Part shown: positions 42,023 to 51,162 of the stretch, piece by piece
Layout: each line of letters begins with the position of its first letter
Position numbering within the stretch: position 1 is the first letter of the stretch
Source of the DNA: JACQAP01 sp035548375
Lineage (GTDB): Bacteria; Pseudomonadota; Gammaproteobacteria; Burkholderiales; JACQAP01
Assembly (NCBI GenBank): GCA_035548375.1
Contig: DASZTG010000008.1
Span: 20,505-84,504, forward strand
Length of the DNA stretch: 64,000 bases
Direction of reading: 5' to 3'
The notes under the pieces: generated by a model
Told to the model about the DNA's origin: nothing
Databases searched by the model: none
Seen by the model: only the letters and a program-made list of their open reading frames with translations
Position numbers and translations under genes: made by a program

Positions 42023-42733
42023 ATGAAAAATACAAGGCTGTTCTGGCTGGCGGCATGCGTGCTCGTGGGTTTTTCCGCGGGATGCGCATCGAACGCAAAA
42101 AAATCAGCGAGTGCGTTCAACGTCGAGAAGGACGTCTCGCGTGTGGTCAAGCTGGGCGATGGCACGATTTGCACCGAACCCGAGGGGCTTGGCGCGTCCA
42201 GGCAGTCGAAGGGCGCGGTCCAGTTGAAGGAGTTGCTCGATTCCGAAGCGAAGGCCGACGACATCGTCAACAAGGCGAAGGGATTCAAGCCCGCGAAGGA
42301 CGAAGTCGAGGCAGTGTATTTCGATTCCTGCCGCGCCTACTCGAACAAGGAAATCGACAAGGAAGCGTTCGATAAATCGAAGACGGTCTACTACGGGCTG
42401 CGCCAGCAGCTATTCGCGCAGGACATCAAGAACTGGCAGGAAAAAAAGGAAGGCTTCGCGGATGCGGGCAAGCTATGCCTGGTATTGCTGCCGGACACCG
42501 ATCCCGACAAGCGCAGCTTCACGCGCGTGATACCGCTGGATGCGACCGTGGACGATTGCGCCCAGTACGCGATCGCGAGCGGGAGCGCCGAAATCCAGCT
42601 CGGTTGCACGAAGGGCCACTGGAACAACAACTGGGCGAAGAGCCCGATCGGCATCACCGCAAGCGCGGCGAAGCACCAGCTTAGCGCGAAAGGGTCTTCG
42701 CACCTGCCCGACCCGAATTGCGGCTGGAACTAG
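42023..42733 (+). CDS. Lipoprotein of unknown function
   Basis: A 236-residue lipoprotein. The lipobox FSAGC (cleavage before Cys21) follows a hydrophobic leader (MKNTRLFWLAACVLVGF). The mature part is charged (KKSASAFNVEKDVSRVVKLG) and carries five more cysteines. No family was recognised. GGAAG precedes the ATG at 42023. It is probably co-transcribed with the bactofilin-like gene. Its 3' end is 9 bp from the convergent lipoprotein gene. Confidence 0.7.
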   Translation: MKNTRLFWLAACVLVGFSAGCASNAKKSASAFNVEKDVSRVVKLGDGTICTEPEGLGASRQSKGAVQLKELLDSEAKADDIVNKAKGFKPAKDEVEAVYFDSCRAYSNKEIDKEAFDKSKTVYYGLRQQLFAQDIKNWQEKKEGFADAGKLCLVLLPDTDPDKRSFTRVIPLDATVDDCAQYAIASGSAEIQLGCTKGHWNNNWAKSPIGITASAAKHQLSAKGSSHLPDPNCGWN

Positions 42734-42742
42734 CGGGCCGCT

Positions 42743-43750
42743 TCACTTCGTGATCTTGTAGTCCTTCGGCGGCACGAACAGCGAGTCGTGCCTCGCCTCC
42801 GTCCTGTGCATTTTTACTTCCGAGGTGAAGGTCAGCAACGGCCTGTCGTCCGCATCCTTTGTCGCTTCGGTCGCCGCCGCCTCGTTCATGCCGCAGGCCT
42901 CGCCCGAAAACCGCCATTGCAGCGTGACGAGAACGGGTTGCCCCTTGATTTTCTCGAGCTTCCTCGCACCCGCGAGGAAGGCGGCGCGATCGGTGGGGCT
43001 GACGTTCGGCGCAAGATAGGCGCCGATGACCTTGCCCGCCTCGACGGGGAAAAATGCGCTGCGATCCGATTCCGTGTCGGTATCAGTCAACTTGTCGCGA
43101 GCGCGGGCAAATGCCTTTTCCAGCGCCATGGCGTCGCGCAAGTCAGTCGTGCCTGGAGTCGCCCATACGTCGAGGGCGATCGTGCTGGTCGAGCGGCGCG
43201 AGGCGTTGTCGCGAAACGTCGAAACCCACTTGACGTCGTATTGCTCCGCCTCGAATCCATTGATGTTGCGCTTTTGTCCCGTCGGCTCGATGGTGACGCT
43301 GGTGTTGCCGGAGCGCAGCCTGCAATCCGGATTGCGGCTCTTGTCCGTGGCAGTCGGGATTTTCCCCGGCGTCTTTTTCAACGCAGGTACCGGGCAACCG
43401 GTCAGCGGGCACTGCTCGGCCAGCTTGTTCCTGGCGTCCAGGGTCCAAGCCAGCTTCCTGTCCAGGCGTTCGATGCGCGCGCCGGACTCCATGTCGAGGA
43501 AGCGCGTGATCGCGCCGGTGCCGTGGCCCTTGGATTCGCTGCGCATCATGTTCGCGCGCGTGTAGGTGACGGTCGTGCTTTCGAACGCCGGCGCGTCCTG
43601 CAGGCCGCTGCTGGCGAGATGCACTTCGAGGACGGCGGTGGGACTGATCGGGGTGGGATCGGGATCTTTCTGCACGCCGGCACAAGCTGACAGCACCAAC
43701 GCGGCTGCGGCACCGATTGCAGCATTACGCAAGACCAACTGCTTCTCCAT
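42743..43750 (-). CDS. Lipoprotein of unknown function
   Basis: A 335-residue lipoprotein with a lipobox ending LSAC near residue 23 (MEKQLVLRNAAIGAAAALVL). The mature protein has several Cys (about six), including CPLTGCP. It shows features of an outer-membrane or periplasmic beta-protein (SVTIEPTGQKRNINGFEAEQ, VKWVSTFRDN), but I do not recognise the family. The ATG at 43750 starts the signal; a longer frame from 43801 adds nothing conserved. It stands alone, convergent with the preceding lipoprotein. Confidence 0.65.
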   Translation of the reverse strand: MEKQLVLRNAAIGAAAALVLSACAGVQKDPDPTPISPTAVLEVHLASSGLQDAPAFESTTVTYTRANMMRSESKGHGTGAITRFLDMESGARIERLDRKLAWTLDARNKLAEQCPLTGCPVPALKKTPGKIPTATDKSRNPDCRLRSGNTSVTIEPTGQKRNINGFEAEQYDVKWVSTFRDNASRRSTSTIALDVWATPGTTDLRDAMALEKAFARARDKLTDTDTESDRSAFFPVEAGKVIGAYLAPNVSPTDRAAFLAGARKLEKIKGQPVLVTLQWRFSGEACGMNEAAATEATKDADDRPLLTFTSEVKMHRTEARHDSLFVPPKDYKITK

Positions 43751-43923
43751 TCCTGTTTCCGTCGGATTCGGCTGCGCAAGTGTAGCCGGAGTCGTGAGCA
43801 AAAGCCTTACGTTGCGCGGCGCGTCCCGCCCGCGGGCCGGGCCGGCCGCTATCCCCTACAATGCCCTGGCTGCGCAAAACGCCAGCCTTGGCCCTGCCAC
43901 ATACCAACGACGAGGAGAAAATC

Positions 43924-44376
43924 ATGTTCAGCAAGCTGCGTGCACTCACCGGATTCTTCACGCTTCGCGCGGCGGCCGCCGGCAGCGGGGCGCAGGAAGT
44001 CAGCGGCGTGATCACCGTGGACGAGGCCTTGCAGGCCGAAGACGCCAGGTTCAAGGCGCAGATGGGCGGCGACGGCGCCGCCATGAAGAAATTGTTCGGC
44101 GACGACCTCGTCTACATCCATTCCAGCACGGTGGTCGACACCAAGCAGAGCTTCATCGAATCCATCACGTCGGGCAACGTGAAATACCGCTCGATGACCC
44201 GCGGCGAATCGAAGGTGCGCACCTACGGCGGCGTGGCCATCGTCAGCGGCAGCGCCAAGTTCGAGGTCAACGTGAAGGGCGAGAACCGCACGCTCGACCT
44301 GCTGTACCACGCAGTCTGGGCCAAGCGCGCCGGTGGCCCGCAGTTCATTTCCTGGCAGGCGACGAAAAAGAACTGA
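43924..44376 (+). CDS. SnoaL/DUF4440-type nuclear transport factor 2 fold protein
   Basis: A 150-residue protein with a NTF2-like (DUF4440/SnoaL) domain: ITVDEALQAEDARFKAQMGG, LFGDDLVYIHSSTVVDTKQSF, KVRTYGGVAIVSGSAKFEV, LYHAVWAKRAGGPQFISWQA. The N-terminus (MFSKLRALTGFFTLRAAAAG) may be a weak signal peptide. GAGGAGA stands 7 bp upstream of the ATG at 43924. Such domains bind small ligands or act as isomerases; the ligand is unknown. Confidence 0.75.
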   Translation: MFSKLRALTGFFTLRAAAAGSGAQEVSGVITVDEALQAEDARFKAQMGGDGAAMKKLFGDDLVYIHSSTVVDTKQSFIESITSGNVKYRSMTRGESKVRTYGGVAIVSGSAKFEVNVKGENRTLDLLYHAVWAKRAGGPQFISWQATKKN

Positions 44377-44515
44377 CGCTCGATCGGCAAGCGCGAACCG
44401 GCCGGACGGCTTCGCATCGTCCCGCGGCTCGCGCGGCCGTGGCGCACGCCTCCTGCGCTATGATGGCGGCGGGCCGTTCGCGGCCCGCATGTCCCCCGTA
44501 AGCAGGAAGGCGTGA

Positions 44516-47515
44516 GTGGTGACCCCATCTACCGAACCGATCGGCGGCGGCGCAACGGCCGTATCGCGCGCGCAGCAGGGCATCCTGCCGGGCACGGACG
44601 CGCCGCGCGAAATCGCCGAGCGGTTGCAACTGGCCTTGTCCGCCGGGCGCCTCGGCGACTGGAAGTGGAATGCCCGCACCGACGGCATCGAGCTGTCGCG
44701 CCAGGCAGCCGAGTTGTACGGCGTGGATCCCGACGGGTCCTATACCCGATCCTCGATGCGCTGCCTCCTGCACGAAGAGGACGCGCCGCGCTCGCGTGAC
44801 ACGCTCGAAGAAGCTCTCGCGCAACGCACGGACTACTACATCGAGTACCGGGTGAGGCATCGCGAGCGCGGATTGCGCTGGCTGGCGGTGCGAGGCGTCG
44901 GTGTCTACGGTGACGACGGCGTGCTGACGGGAATGATCGGCGTCGTGCAGGACATCCACGAGCGCAAGACCGGCGAAGAGGCGCTGCGGGAATCCGCCGA
45001 GCGCCTGCAACTGGCGCTGTCGGCGGGAAACCTGGGCGACTGGACCTGGGAGGCGGCGGCCGACCGCGTCATCCTCGGCGCGAAGGCGGCGGACATCTTC
45101 GGCCTTGCGCAGGGCCAGCCCGTCACCCGGCAACGCATACGCGACGCCCTTCATCCCGAGGACGTGGAAAATGCGCGGCAAGCCGTCGATCAGGCGCTCG
45201 CCGAACACTGCGTCTACAGCACCGAATATCGCATCCTGCATCCGACGCGAGGAGAAAGATGGGTCGCGGCGCGCGGCCTCGGGAAATATGCGCCGGACGG
45301 CAGCATGCTCGGCATGAGCGGCGTGTTCCAGGACATCACCGAGCGCAAGCGCGCGGATGACGCGTTGAGGGAGACGCAATCGCGCCTGCAAATGGCGATC
45401 GATGCCGGCCAGATGGGCGACTGGGAATGGGTCATCGGCACCGGCAAGGTGTCGTGGTCGCCCGCGCTGGAAAACATCCACGGCCTGAAGGCGGGCAGCT
45501 TCGACGGCTCGTTCGAGGCTTTCCAGCGCGACATGCATCCCGAGGATCGCGAGCGCGTGCTCGCCAATATTTCACGCAGCATCGAAAGCCGCTCCGAATA
45601 CCGCATCGAATACCGGATCATCAAGCCCGACGGCAGCCTCGCGTGGCTCGAAGCCCGCGGCAAGCTGTTCCTGGACGCGCAGGGCAATCCCGAGCGCATG
45701 GCCGGCATCTGCATGGACGTGACGCCGCGCAAGCAGGCGGAGGGAAAACTGCGGGACGAAAGCCGCGTGCTCGAATTGCTGAACCGATCCGGCACGGTAC
45801 TGACCTCCAACCTGGACCTTGAAAGCCTCGTGCAGGCGGTGACCGATGCGGCCACGGAACTCAGCGGCGCGAAATTCGGCGCGTTCTTCTACAACGTGAC
45901 CGACGAAAAGGGCGAGTCCTACCTGCTGTATTCGCTTTCCGGCGCGCCGCGCGAAGCCTTCGCGAGATTCGGGCAGCCGCGCGCCACGCCGTTGTTCGGG
46001 CCGACGTTCAAGGGCGAGGCGCCGATCCGTTCCGACGACGTCCTTGCCGATCCGCGCTACGGCAAATGGGGACCGCACCACGGCATGCCGCCGGGGCATC
46101 TTCCCGTGCGCAGCTACCTGGGCGTGCCGGTGACAACGCGCGCCGGCGAAGTCATCGGCGGGCTGTTTTTCGGGCACGACCGGCCCGGCATGTTCGACGA
46201 GCGCACCGAGCGCCTGATGGTCGGCATCGCCGCGCAGGCGGCGGTCGCGATCGACAATGCGCGCCTGTACGAAGCTGCCCAGAGGGCCGCCGCCGAGCGC
46301 CAGGCCCTGCTGGCAAGCGAACGCGCCGCGCGCGCGGACGCCGAGCGCGCGAACGCGATGAAGGACGAATTCCTGGCCACCTTGTCGCACGAGCTGCGCA
46401 CGCCGCTGAACTCGATCATGGGTTGGTCGCAGGTGCTCAAGCTCGGACCCGACGGCACGGACCTCAAGCGCGGGCTCGACGCCATCGAGCGCAACGCGCG
46501 CGTGCAGGCCCAGCTCATCGAGGACTTGCTCGACATGAGCCGCATCACCTCGGGCAAGGTCCGCCTCGACATCCAGCCGGTGGATCCGCTGCCGGTCATC
46601 GAGGCGGCGATCGAGACCATCCGACCGGCGGCGCAGGCCAAGAACATTCGCATCGAGAAGATCCTCGACTCCTCGGTCGCGCCGCTCTCCGGCGACCCGA
46701 GCCGTTTGCAGCAGATCATCTGGAACCTGCTGTCGAATGCCGTGAAATTCACGCCCAAGGACGGCAAGGTGCAGGTGCTGCTCGAGCGCGTGAGCTCGCA
46801 CATCGAGATCAGCGTCGCCGATACGGGCATGGGCATCAAGGCCGAATTCCTGCCATACGTGTTCGATCGCTTCCGCCAGGCGGACGCATCGACCACGCGC
46901 AAGTTCGGCGGGCTCGGACTCGGTCTCGCGATCGTGAAGCACCTGGTCGAACTGCACGGCGGCTCCGTGCGCGTGCGCAGCGAGGGCGAAGGAAGGGGCA
47001 GCACCTTCATCGTGCACCTGCCGCTGACCGTCGTGCATCGCGACGGCCAGGGCCACGCCGAGCGCATGCACCCGCGCGCACCGCAGGCCGGCAGCGGCGA
47101 GTTCAGGCATTCCGACCTCTCGGGCATCAAGGTGCTCGTGGTCGACGACGAGACCGACGCGCGCGAGCTGGTGAAGCACGTGCTGGCCCAATGCGATGCC
47201 GAAGTCCTGACGGCGTCGGCTGCCGCGGATGCCTTGGCCCTGGTGGAGGCGCACCGGCCGGACATCCTCGTCAGCGACATCGGCATGCCCGGTACCGACG
47301 GCTACGAGCTGCTGGGCCTGGTGCGCGCGCTCGGTTCGGCCAGGGGCGGGCAATTGCCGGCCATCGCGCTGACGGCGTTTGCGCGGTCCGAGGATCGGAC
47401 GCGCGCCTTGCGCGCCGGTTTCCTCGTGCACGTGTCCAAGCCTGTGGAGCCGGCCGAGCTCGTCGCCACCGTCGCGAGCGTCGCCGGTCGCGCCGCCGGG
47501 CACACCGGCCGATAG
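44516..47515 (+). CDS. Hybrid sensor histidine kinase (PAS x3, GAF, HisKA, HATPase, REC)
   Basis: A 999-residue cytoplasmic hybrid kinase. It has three tandem PAS/PAC units (about 35-160, 161-285, 286-415; the sequence ERLQLALSAGxLGDW recurs in the first two), a GAF domain (about 420-600), and a HisKA box (FLATLSHELRTPLNSIMGW, His about 624). The HATPase N/G boxes follow (NLLSNAVKFTP, DTGMGI, FGGLGLGLAIVKHLVELHGG), then a receiver (LVVDDETDARELV, phosphoacceptor Asp about 920 in SDIGMPG). No membrane segment. The GTG at 44516 is preceded by AGGAAGG. The output partner is not adjacent. Confidence 0.93.
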   Translation: MVTPSTEPIGGGATAVSRAQQGILPGTDAPREIAERLQLALSAGRLGDWKWNARTDGIELSRQAAELYGVDPDGSYTRSSMRCLLHEEDAPRSRDTLEEALAQRTDYYIEYRVRHRERGLRWLAVRGVGVYGDDGVLTGMIGVVQDIHERKTGEEALRESAERLQLALSAGNLGDWTWEAAADRVILGAKAADIFGLAQGQPVTRQRIRDALHPEDVENARQAVDQALAEHCVYSTEYRILHPTRGERWVAARGLGKYAPDGSMLGMSGVFQDITERKRADDALRETQSRLQMAIDAGQMGDWEWVIGTGKVSWSPALENIHGLKAGSFDGSFEAFQRDMHPEDRERVLANISRSIESRSEYRIEYRIIKPDGSLAWLEARGKLFLDAQGNPERMAGICMDVTPRKQAEGKLRDESRVLELLNRSGTVLTSNLDLESLVQAVTDAATELSGAKFGAFFYNVTDEKGESYLLYSLSGAPREAFARFGQPRATPLFGPTFKGEAPIRSDDVLADPRYGKWGPHHGMPPGHLPVRSYLGVPVTTRAGEVIGGLFFGHDRPGMFDERTERLMVGIAAQAAVAIDNARLYEAAQRAAAERQALLASERAARADAERANAMKDEFLATLSHELRTPLNSIMGWSQVLKLGPDGTDLKRGLDAIERNARVQAQLIEDLLDMSRITSGKVRLDIQPVDPLPVIEAAIETIRPAAQAKNIRIEKILDSSVAPLSGDPSRLQQIIWNLLSNAVKFTPKDGKVQVLLERVSSHIEISVADTGMGIKAEFLPYVFDRFRQADASTTRKFGGLGLGLAIVKHLVELHGGSVRVRSEGEGRGSTFIVHLPLTVVHRDGQGHAERMHPRAPQAGSGEFRHSDLSGIKVLVVDDETDARELVKHVLAQCDAEVLTASAAADALALVEAHRPDILVSDIGMPGTDGYELLGLVRALGSARGGQLPAIALTAFARSEDRTRALRAGFLVHVSKPVEPAELVATVASVAGRAAGHTGR

Positions 47516-47559
47516 CAGGCCATCGCCGAATCGAAAACAATCAGGATTGGGGAGCGAAA

Positions 47560-48288
47560 ATGGCAGCGTTGTTCTTCTACCAGAAGCCGGTGGTGCTGAA
47601 CCGGGACCTGCACCGCAAGCTGAAAATCCGCAGCCAGCCTTCGCTCGCGTACTCGGCCAAGGTCAATTCCATTCCGCTGACGGCGGGCGAATTCGTGCCG
47701 GCGGCGCGCCAGCTGCCCATCGTGTTCGTGCAGGATGCGAACGGCAATCCCACCCCCGTCGCATTGCTCGGATTGCGCCGCGACGAGAACCTGTTCGTGG
47801 ATGCGGATGGGCGCTGGATGGGCAGTTACGTCCCGGCCTTCATTCGCCGCTATCCCTTCGTGCTCATCGAGAAGGAAACGCCGGGCGATTTCATGGTCGG
47901 CATCGACGAGCAATTCCCCGGGTTCGACACTGATGAAGGCGAGCCGCTGTTCGCGGAAGACGGCAGCGAAGGGCCGCCGCTCAAGCGCGCGCTCGAATTC
48001 CTGAACGCCTACCAGACCGAGGCGCGGCGCACGCTCGAGTTCATGGCGCACCTCAAGCGGCTCGACCTGCTGATCCCGCGCGTCATCAACGTCAACATGA
48101 AGGGCGGAGTCACGTTCACGGTCGACGGGTTCAGCGTCGTCGACGAGGCGAAGCTCATGAAGCTCGGCGAAAAGGAAGCCGGCAGCCTGCTGCAGTCCGG
48201 GGTCCTCGGATGGATCTACATGCACCTGCTTTCGATCCACAACCTGCAGGATCTGTCCGCGCGACTCGACCAGAAAGCAGCGGCCTGA
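47560..48288 (+). CDS. SapC-family protein
   Basis: A 242-residue protein of the SapC family, found beside S-layer or cell-envelope and polysaccharide genes. It is recognisable by FYQKPVVLNRDLHRKLKI, SIPLTAGEFVPAARQLPIVF, LGLRRDENLFVDADGRW and YVPAFIRRYPFVL. Soluble, with no signal peptide. The ATG at 47560 has GGGGAG upstream. It lies 44 bp after the hybrid kinase and might be its co-transcribed partner. A terminator follows. Confidence 0.85.
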   Translation: MAALFFYQKPVVLNRDLHRKLKIRSQPSLAYSAKVNSIPLTAGEFVPAARQLPIVFVQDANGNPTPVALLGLRRDENLFVDADGRWMGSYVPAFIRRYPFVLIEKETPGDFMVGIDEQFPGFDTDEGEPLFAEDGSEGPPLKRALEFLNAYQTEARRTLEFMAHLKRLDLLIPRVINVNMKGGVTFTVDGFSVVDEAKLMKLGEKEAGSLLQSGVLGWIYMHLLSIHNLQDLSARLDQKAAA

Positions 48289-48316
48289 CGTTTGCGGCGA
48301 AGCTGCCGAAATAAAA

Positions 48317-48344
48317 ACGGCTTGCATTGTGCAAGCCGTCTTTT
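48317..48344. terminator. Bidirectional terminator between SapC and the RND outer-membrane gene
   Basis: ACGGCTTGCA pairs with TGCAAGCCGT around a 3-nt loop, with AAAA on the left and CTTTT on the right. It serves two convergent genes. Confidence 0.85.
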
Positions 48345-48353
48345 AAAGCCCTG

Positions 48354-48370
48354 TTCACCCTTCACCTCAT
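48354..48370. repeat. Short CCTTCAC-type repeat
   Basis: TTCACCCTTCACCTCAT is one of four intergenic places that carry this TTCAC/CCTTCAC word (also 34838-34941, 56896-56920, 58890-58910). It stands right at the stop codon of the RND outer-membrane gene. Confidence 0.45.
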
Positions 48371-49812
48371 TTCGCCGACGACACCTTCGTCTGCGAGGCC
48401 CGCATATCCTCCCAGCCGCCGCCGAGTGCCTTGATCAGGCCGACGCTGGCGAACAGCCGCTGCCCGTCGATCTGGGTGGCGAGGCGCTGGGTCTGCAGGC
48501 GCGTGCGCTCCGCATCCACGACTTCCAGGAAAATCACCAGGCCCGCTTCATAGCGCGTGATGGAAATCTGCGCGGATTGCTGGGCCGCGGTCAGCGCGCG
48601 TGACTGCGCCTGCGCCTGGTCCGCCAGGATGCGCAGGTCGGATAGCGCGTCTTCCACGTCGCCGAAGGCGGTGAGCACCTGCCCGCGATACTGCGCGAGG
48701 TTTTCCTCGTACGCGGCCTTCGTCAGGTCGACGTTGCCCTTGATGCGGCCGAAGTCGAGGATGGGCCAGTTGAACCCGGCACCGATGCCGCCCATGCGGC
48801 TGTCGGACTTCAACAGGTCGCCCAGCCTGGCGCTTTCGAAGCCCAGCGTGCCGGTCAGGCTGAAGGTCGGGAAGTAGGCCGCCTGGGCAACGCCGATGTC
48901 GGCATTGCGAGCAGCGAGCAGGCGTTCCGCTTTTGCGACGTCGGGACGGCGTAAAAGCAGTTCCGAAGGCAGGCCGACCGGGATCTGCGGCGGTGCTATG
49001 TTCAGCGGATTTTCCGCGAGCGTGAAATCCGCCGGCGCCTTGCCGACGAGGATCGCCAGCGCATGCTCGAGGCGTGCGCGATTCTTGGCCACGCCGATCA
49101 GGTCCGACTCGGCCTGCGCGAGTTCGGTGCGCGCTCGCGTGACGTCGAGCTCGCTGCCCACGCCGCCTTCGTAGCGCACGCTGATCAGGTCCAGCGCCTG
49201 CTTGCGAATGTCGATTGCGTGGCGCAGCACGTCGATCTCGGCATCCAGGGAGCGCAGCGAGAAATACGTCTGCGCGATGTCGGCCTGCAAGGTCAGCAGT
49301 ACCGTGAAGTAATCATCGGCGGTGGCATCCAGGCGCGCGTTCGCGGCTTCGACCTGGCGGCGCACGCGGCCCCACACGTCGATCTCGTACGAAGCATCGA
49401 GCGGCAGGCGGAAGTCGGTGGCCGAGTATCCGGCCACGGGCGTGCCGGGCTGCGCGGGGCGATTCCCGGAATAGCGCGAGCGCGAAACCGACGGGTCGAG
49501 GCTGACTTCCGGGAAGTATTGCGATTCGGCGATGCCGGCGATGGCGCGGGCCTGCACCACGCGCGACGCGGCGGCGCGCAGGTTCGGGCTCGACGCGCGC
49601 GCCTGCTCTTCCAAATCGTTCAGCTTCGCGTCGCCGAACACGTCCCACCACATCGGCGGCAGCGGCTGGCCCTTGGTGTTCTCGCCGGCTTCCTTGAAGC
49701 TGGCCGGCGTCGCGTCGCTTGGCCGCTTGTAATCCGGGCCGACGGCGGCGCATCCCGCGATTGCAAGCGTGATCGCAGGGACGAGCGCCTTCAACAACGT
49801 GCTTCGATTCAT
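48367..49812 (-). CDS. RND efflux outer-membrane factor (NodT/OprM family)
   Basis: The outer-membrane channel of a tripartite drug/metabolite efflux pump, 481 residues. The lipobox IAGC near residue 20 (MNRSTLLKALVPAITLAIAG) marks it as a lipoprotein, followed by VGPDYKRP and the duplicated OEP helices (WWDVFGDAKLNDLEEQARAS, SYEIDVWGRVRRQVEAANAR, PILDFGRIKGNVDLTKAAYE). Length is typical. It overlaps nothing, lying 7 bp behind the adaptor gene, third in an RND-MFP-OMF operon. Confidence 0.92.
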   Translation of the reverse strand: MNRSTLLKALVPAITLAIAGCAAVGPDYKRPSDATPASFKEAGENTKGQPLPPMWWDVFGDAKLNDLEEQARASSPNLRAAASRVVQARAIAGIAESQYFPEVSLDPSVSRSRYSGNRPAQPGTPVAGYSATDFRLPLDASYEIDVWGRVRRQVEAANARLDATADDYFTVLLTLQADIAQTYFSLRSLDAEIDVLRHAIDIRKQALDLISVRYEGGVGSELDVTRARTELAQAESDLIGVAKNRARLEHALAILVGKAPADFTLAENPLNIAPPQIPVGLPSELLLRRPDVAKAERLLAARNADIGVAQAAYFPTFSLTGTLGFESARLGDLLKSDSRMGGIGAGFNWPILDFGRIKGNVDLTKAAYEENLAQYRGQVLTAFGDVEDALSDLRILADQAQAQSRALTAAQQSAQISITRYEAGLVIFLEVVDAERTRLQTQRLATQIDGQRLFASVGLIKALGGGWEDMRASQTKVSSAK

Positions 49813-49819
49813 CGTCCGC

Positions 49820-51139
49820 TCACTTCTTCTCGGCGGCGGCCGGTGCCGGCTTCGCGGGCGCGGCGGCGGGTTGCGGCGCCGCTGCGGCTTGTGCGGGCGT
49901 CGCGGGCGTGGCGGGTGCCGGCGTTGCGGCCGCGGTCGCGGGCAGGGTCGGCGGCGGCGCCAGCTTGACCGCGACACCTTCGCGCAGGAAGTCGGGCGGG
50001 TTGGTGACGATCAGCTCTTTCTCGTTCAGGCCGGTGATGATTTCGATCTGCTGGCCGAAGTCACGACCGAGCGTGACCTTGCGAATGTGGATCACGTTGT
50101 CGGCCACGGCGGCAACCTGCGGGCCGTCGGCGCGCATGATCAGCGTGTTGGACGGCAGGATGATCGTGGGTGTCGGCTGGTTCACTTTGAAGCGCACCGC
50201 CGCATACAAGCCGGACATCAGCTCGCCTTTTTCGTTTGGCACCTGCACTTCGGTCAGCAGGGTCTTCGACTGCGGATCGAGCGCGCCGGCCGTGCGGACG
50301 ATCTTGCCCGGGAAGGGCTTGCCGGGAAATTCCTGCAGCATCACGTCCACCGGTGCGCCGGTCTGGATCAGGCGCATCGCGTTCTGCGGCACGTTGATGT
50401 AAAGGCGCAGGGTTTGCAGCTTTGCGAGCCGGTACATCCAGCCGCGCTCGCTGGAGCCGGCGTTGATGAGCTGGCCGACTTCCACGTTGCGCGCGGTGAT
50501 GGTGCCGGCGAACGGCGCGACCACGCGCTGGAATTGCTTCATTTCCTGCAGGCGCTGCACATTGGCCAGTGCGGCGGCGTAGTCCGCCTTGCGGGCTTCA
50601 TAGGCGCCGACCTTTTCGTCGACTTCCTGCTGCGAGACGCCTTTGCGCGCGAGCAGGCCCTGCCAGCGTTCGGCGGACGTGCGATCGAGCTCCAGGTGCG
50701 CCTTGACCTGGTCGGCGCTGGCTATCGCCTGCTTGAGTTCGCGATCCACTTCGGGCGTGTCGATTTCCGCGAGCAACTGGCCTTCGCCGACCTTGGCGCC
50801 GATGTCCACGTACCACTTCTTCACGTAGCCGTTGGTGCGCGCGTAGATCGGCGCTTCCATGTACGGAAGCAGGGTGCCCGGCAGGCTGACCTCGCTGGCG
50901 GCGTTGCCGCGCGTCGCGGGGATCACGTTCACGATCGGATGGTTGTCCTTCGGGATGTCGGCGTTGGCCTTCTGCGTCTGCAGCCGCGGGATCAGGCCGA
51001 TGCCGAGCAGCCCGACCAGCACCAGCACGCCTGAGGTCATCACGATCGCGATGGTGCGAAAACGGCTGCCGCGGCCACCGGGACCGGGCCGGCGTGCGAG
51101 GGCTTTTCTGATTTCGTCGCTTGTATCGTCGTGTTCCAT
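49820..51139 (-). CDS. RND efflux periplasmic adaptor (HlyD/AcrA family)
   Basis: The membrane-fusion protein of the same pump, 439 residues. One N-terminal membrane helix (TIAIVMTSGVLVLVGLLGIG) is followed by the lipoyl halves (IYARTNGYVKKWYVDIGAKV, ITARNVEVGQLINAG) flanking a coiled-coil hairpin, and by the beta-barrel. The C-terminus is a long Ala/Pro-rich tail (about 45 residues), unusual for the family. The ATG at 51139 avoids overlap with the RND gene. Second gene of the operon. Confidence 0.92.
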   Translation of the reverse strand: MEHDDTSDEIRKALARRPGPGGRGSRFRTIAIVMTSGVLVLVGLLGIGLIPRLQTQKANADIPKDNHPIVNVIPATRGNAASEVSLPGTLLPYMEAPIYARTNGYVKKWYVDIGAKVGEGQLLAEIDTPEVDRELKQAIASADQVKAHLELDRTSAERWQGLLARKGVSQQEVDEKVGAYEARKADYAAALANVQRLQEMKQFQRVVAPFAGTITARNVEVGQLINAGSSERGWMYRLAKLQTLRLYINVPQNAMRLIQTGAPVDVMLQEFPGKPFPGKIVRTAGALDPQSKTLLTEVQVPNEKGELMSGLYAAVRFKVNQPTPTIILPSNTLIMRADGPQVAAVADNVIHIRKVTLGRDFGQQIEIITGLNEKELIVTNPPDFLREGVAVKLAPPPTLPATAAATPAPATPATPAQAAAAPQPAAAPAKPAPAAAEKK

Positions 51140-51162
51140 GGTCTGGCCTCTATGTCTGTGGA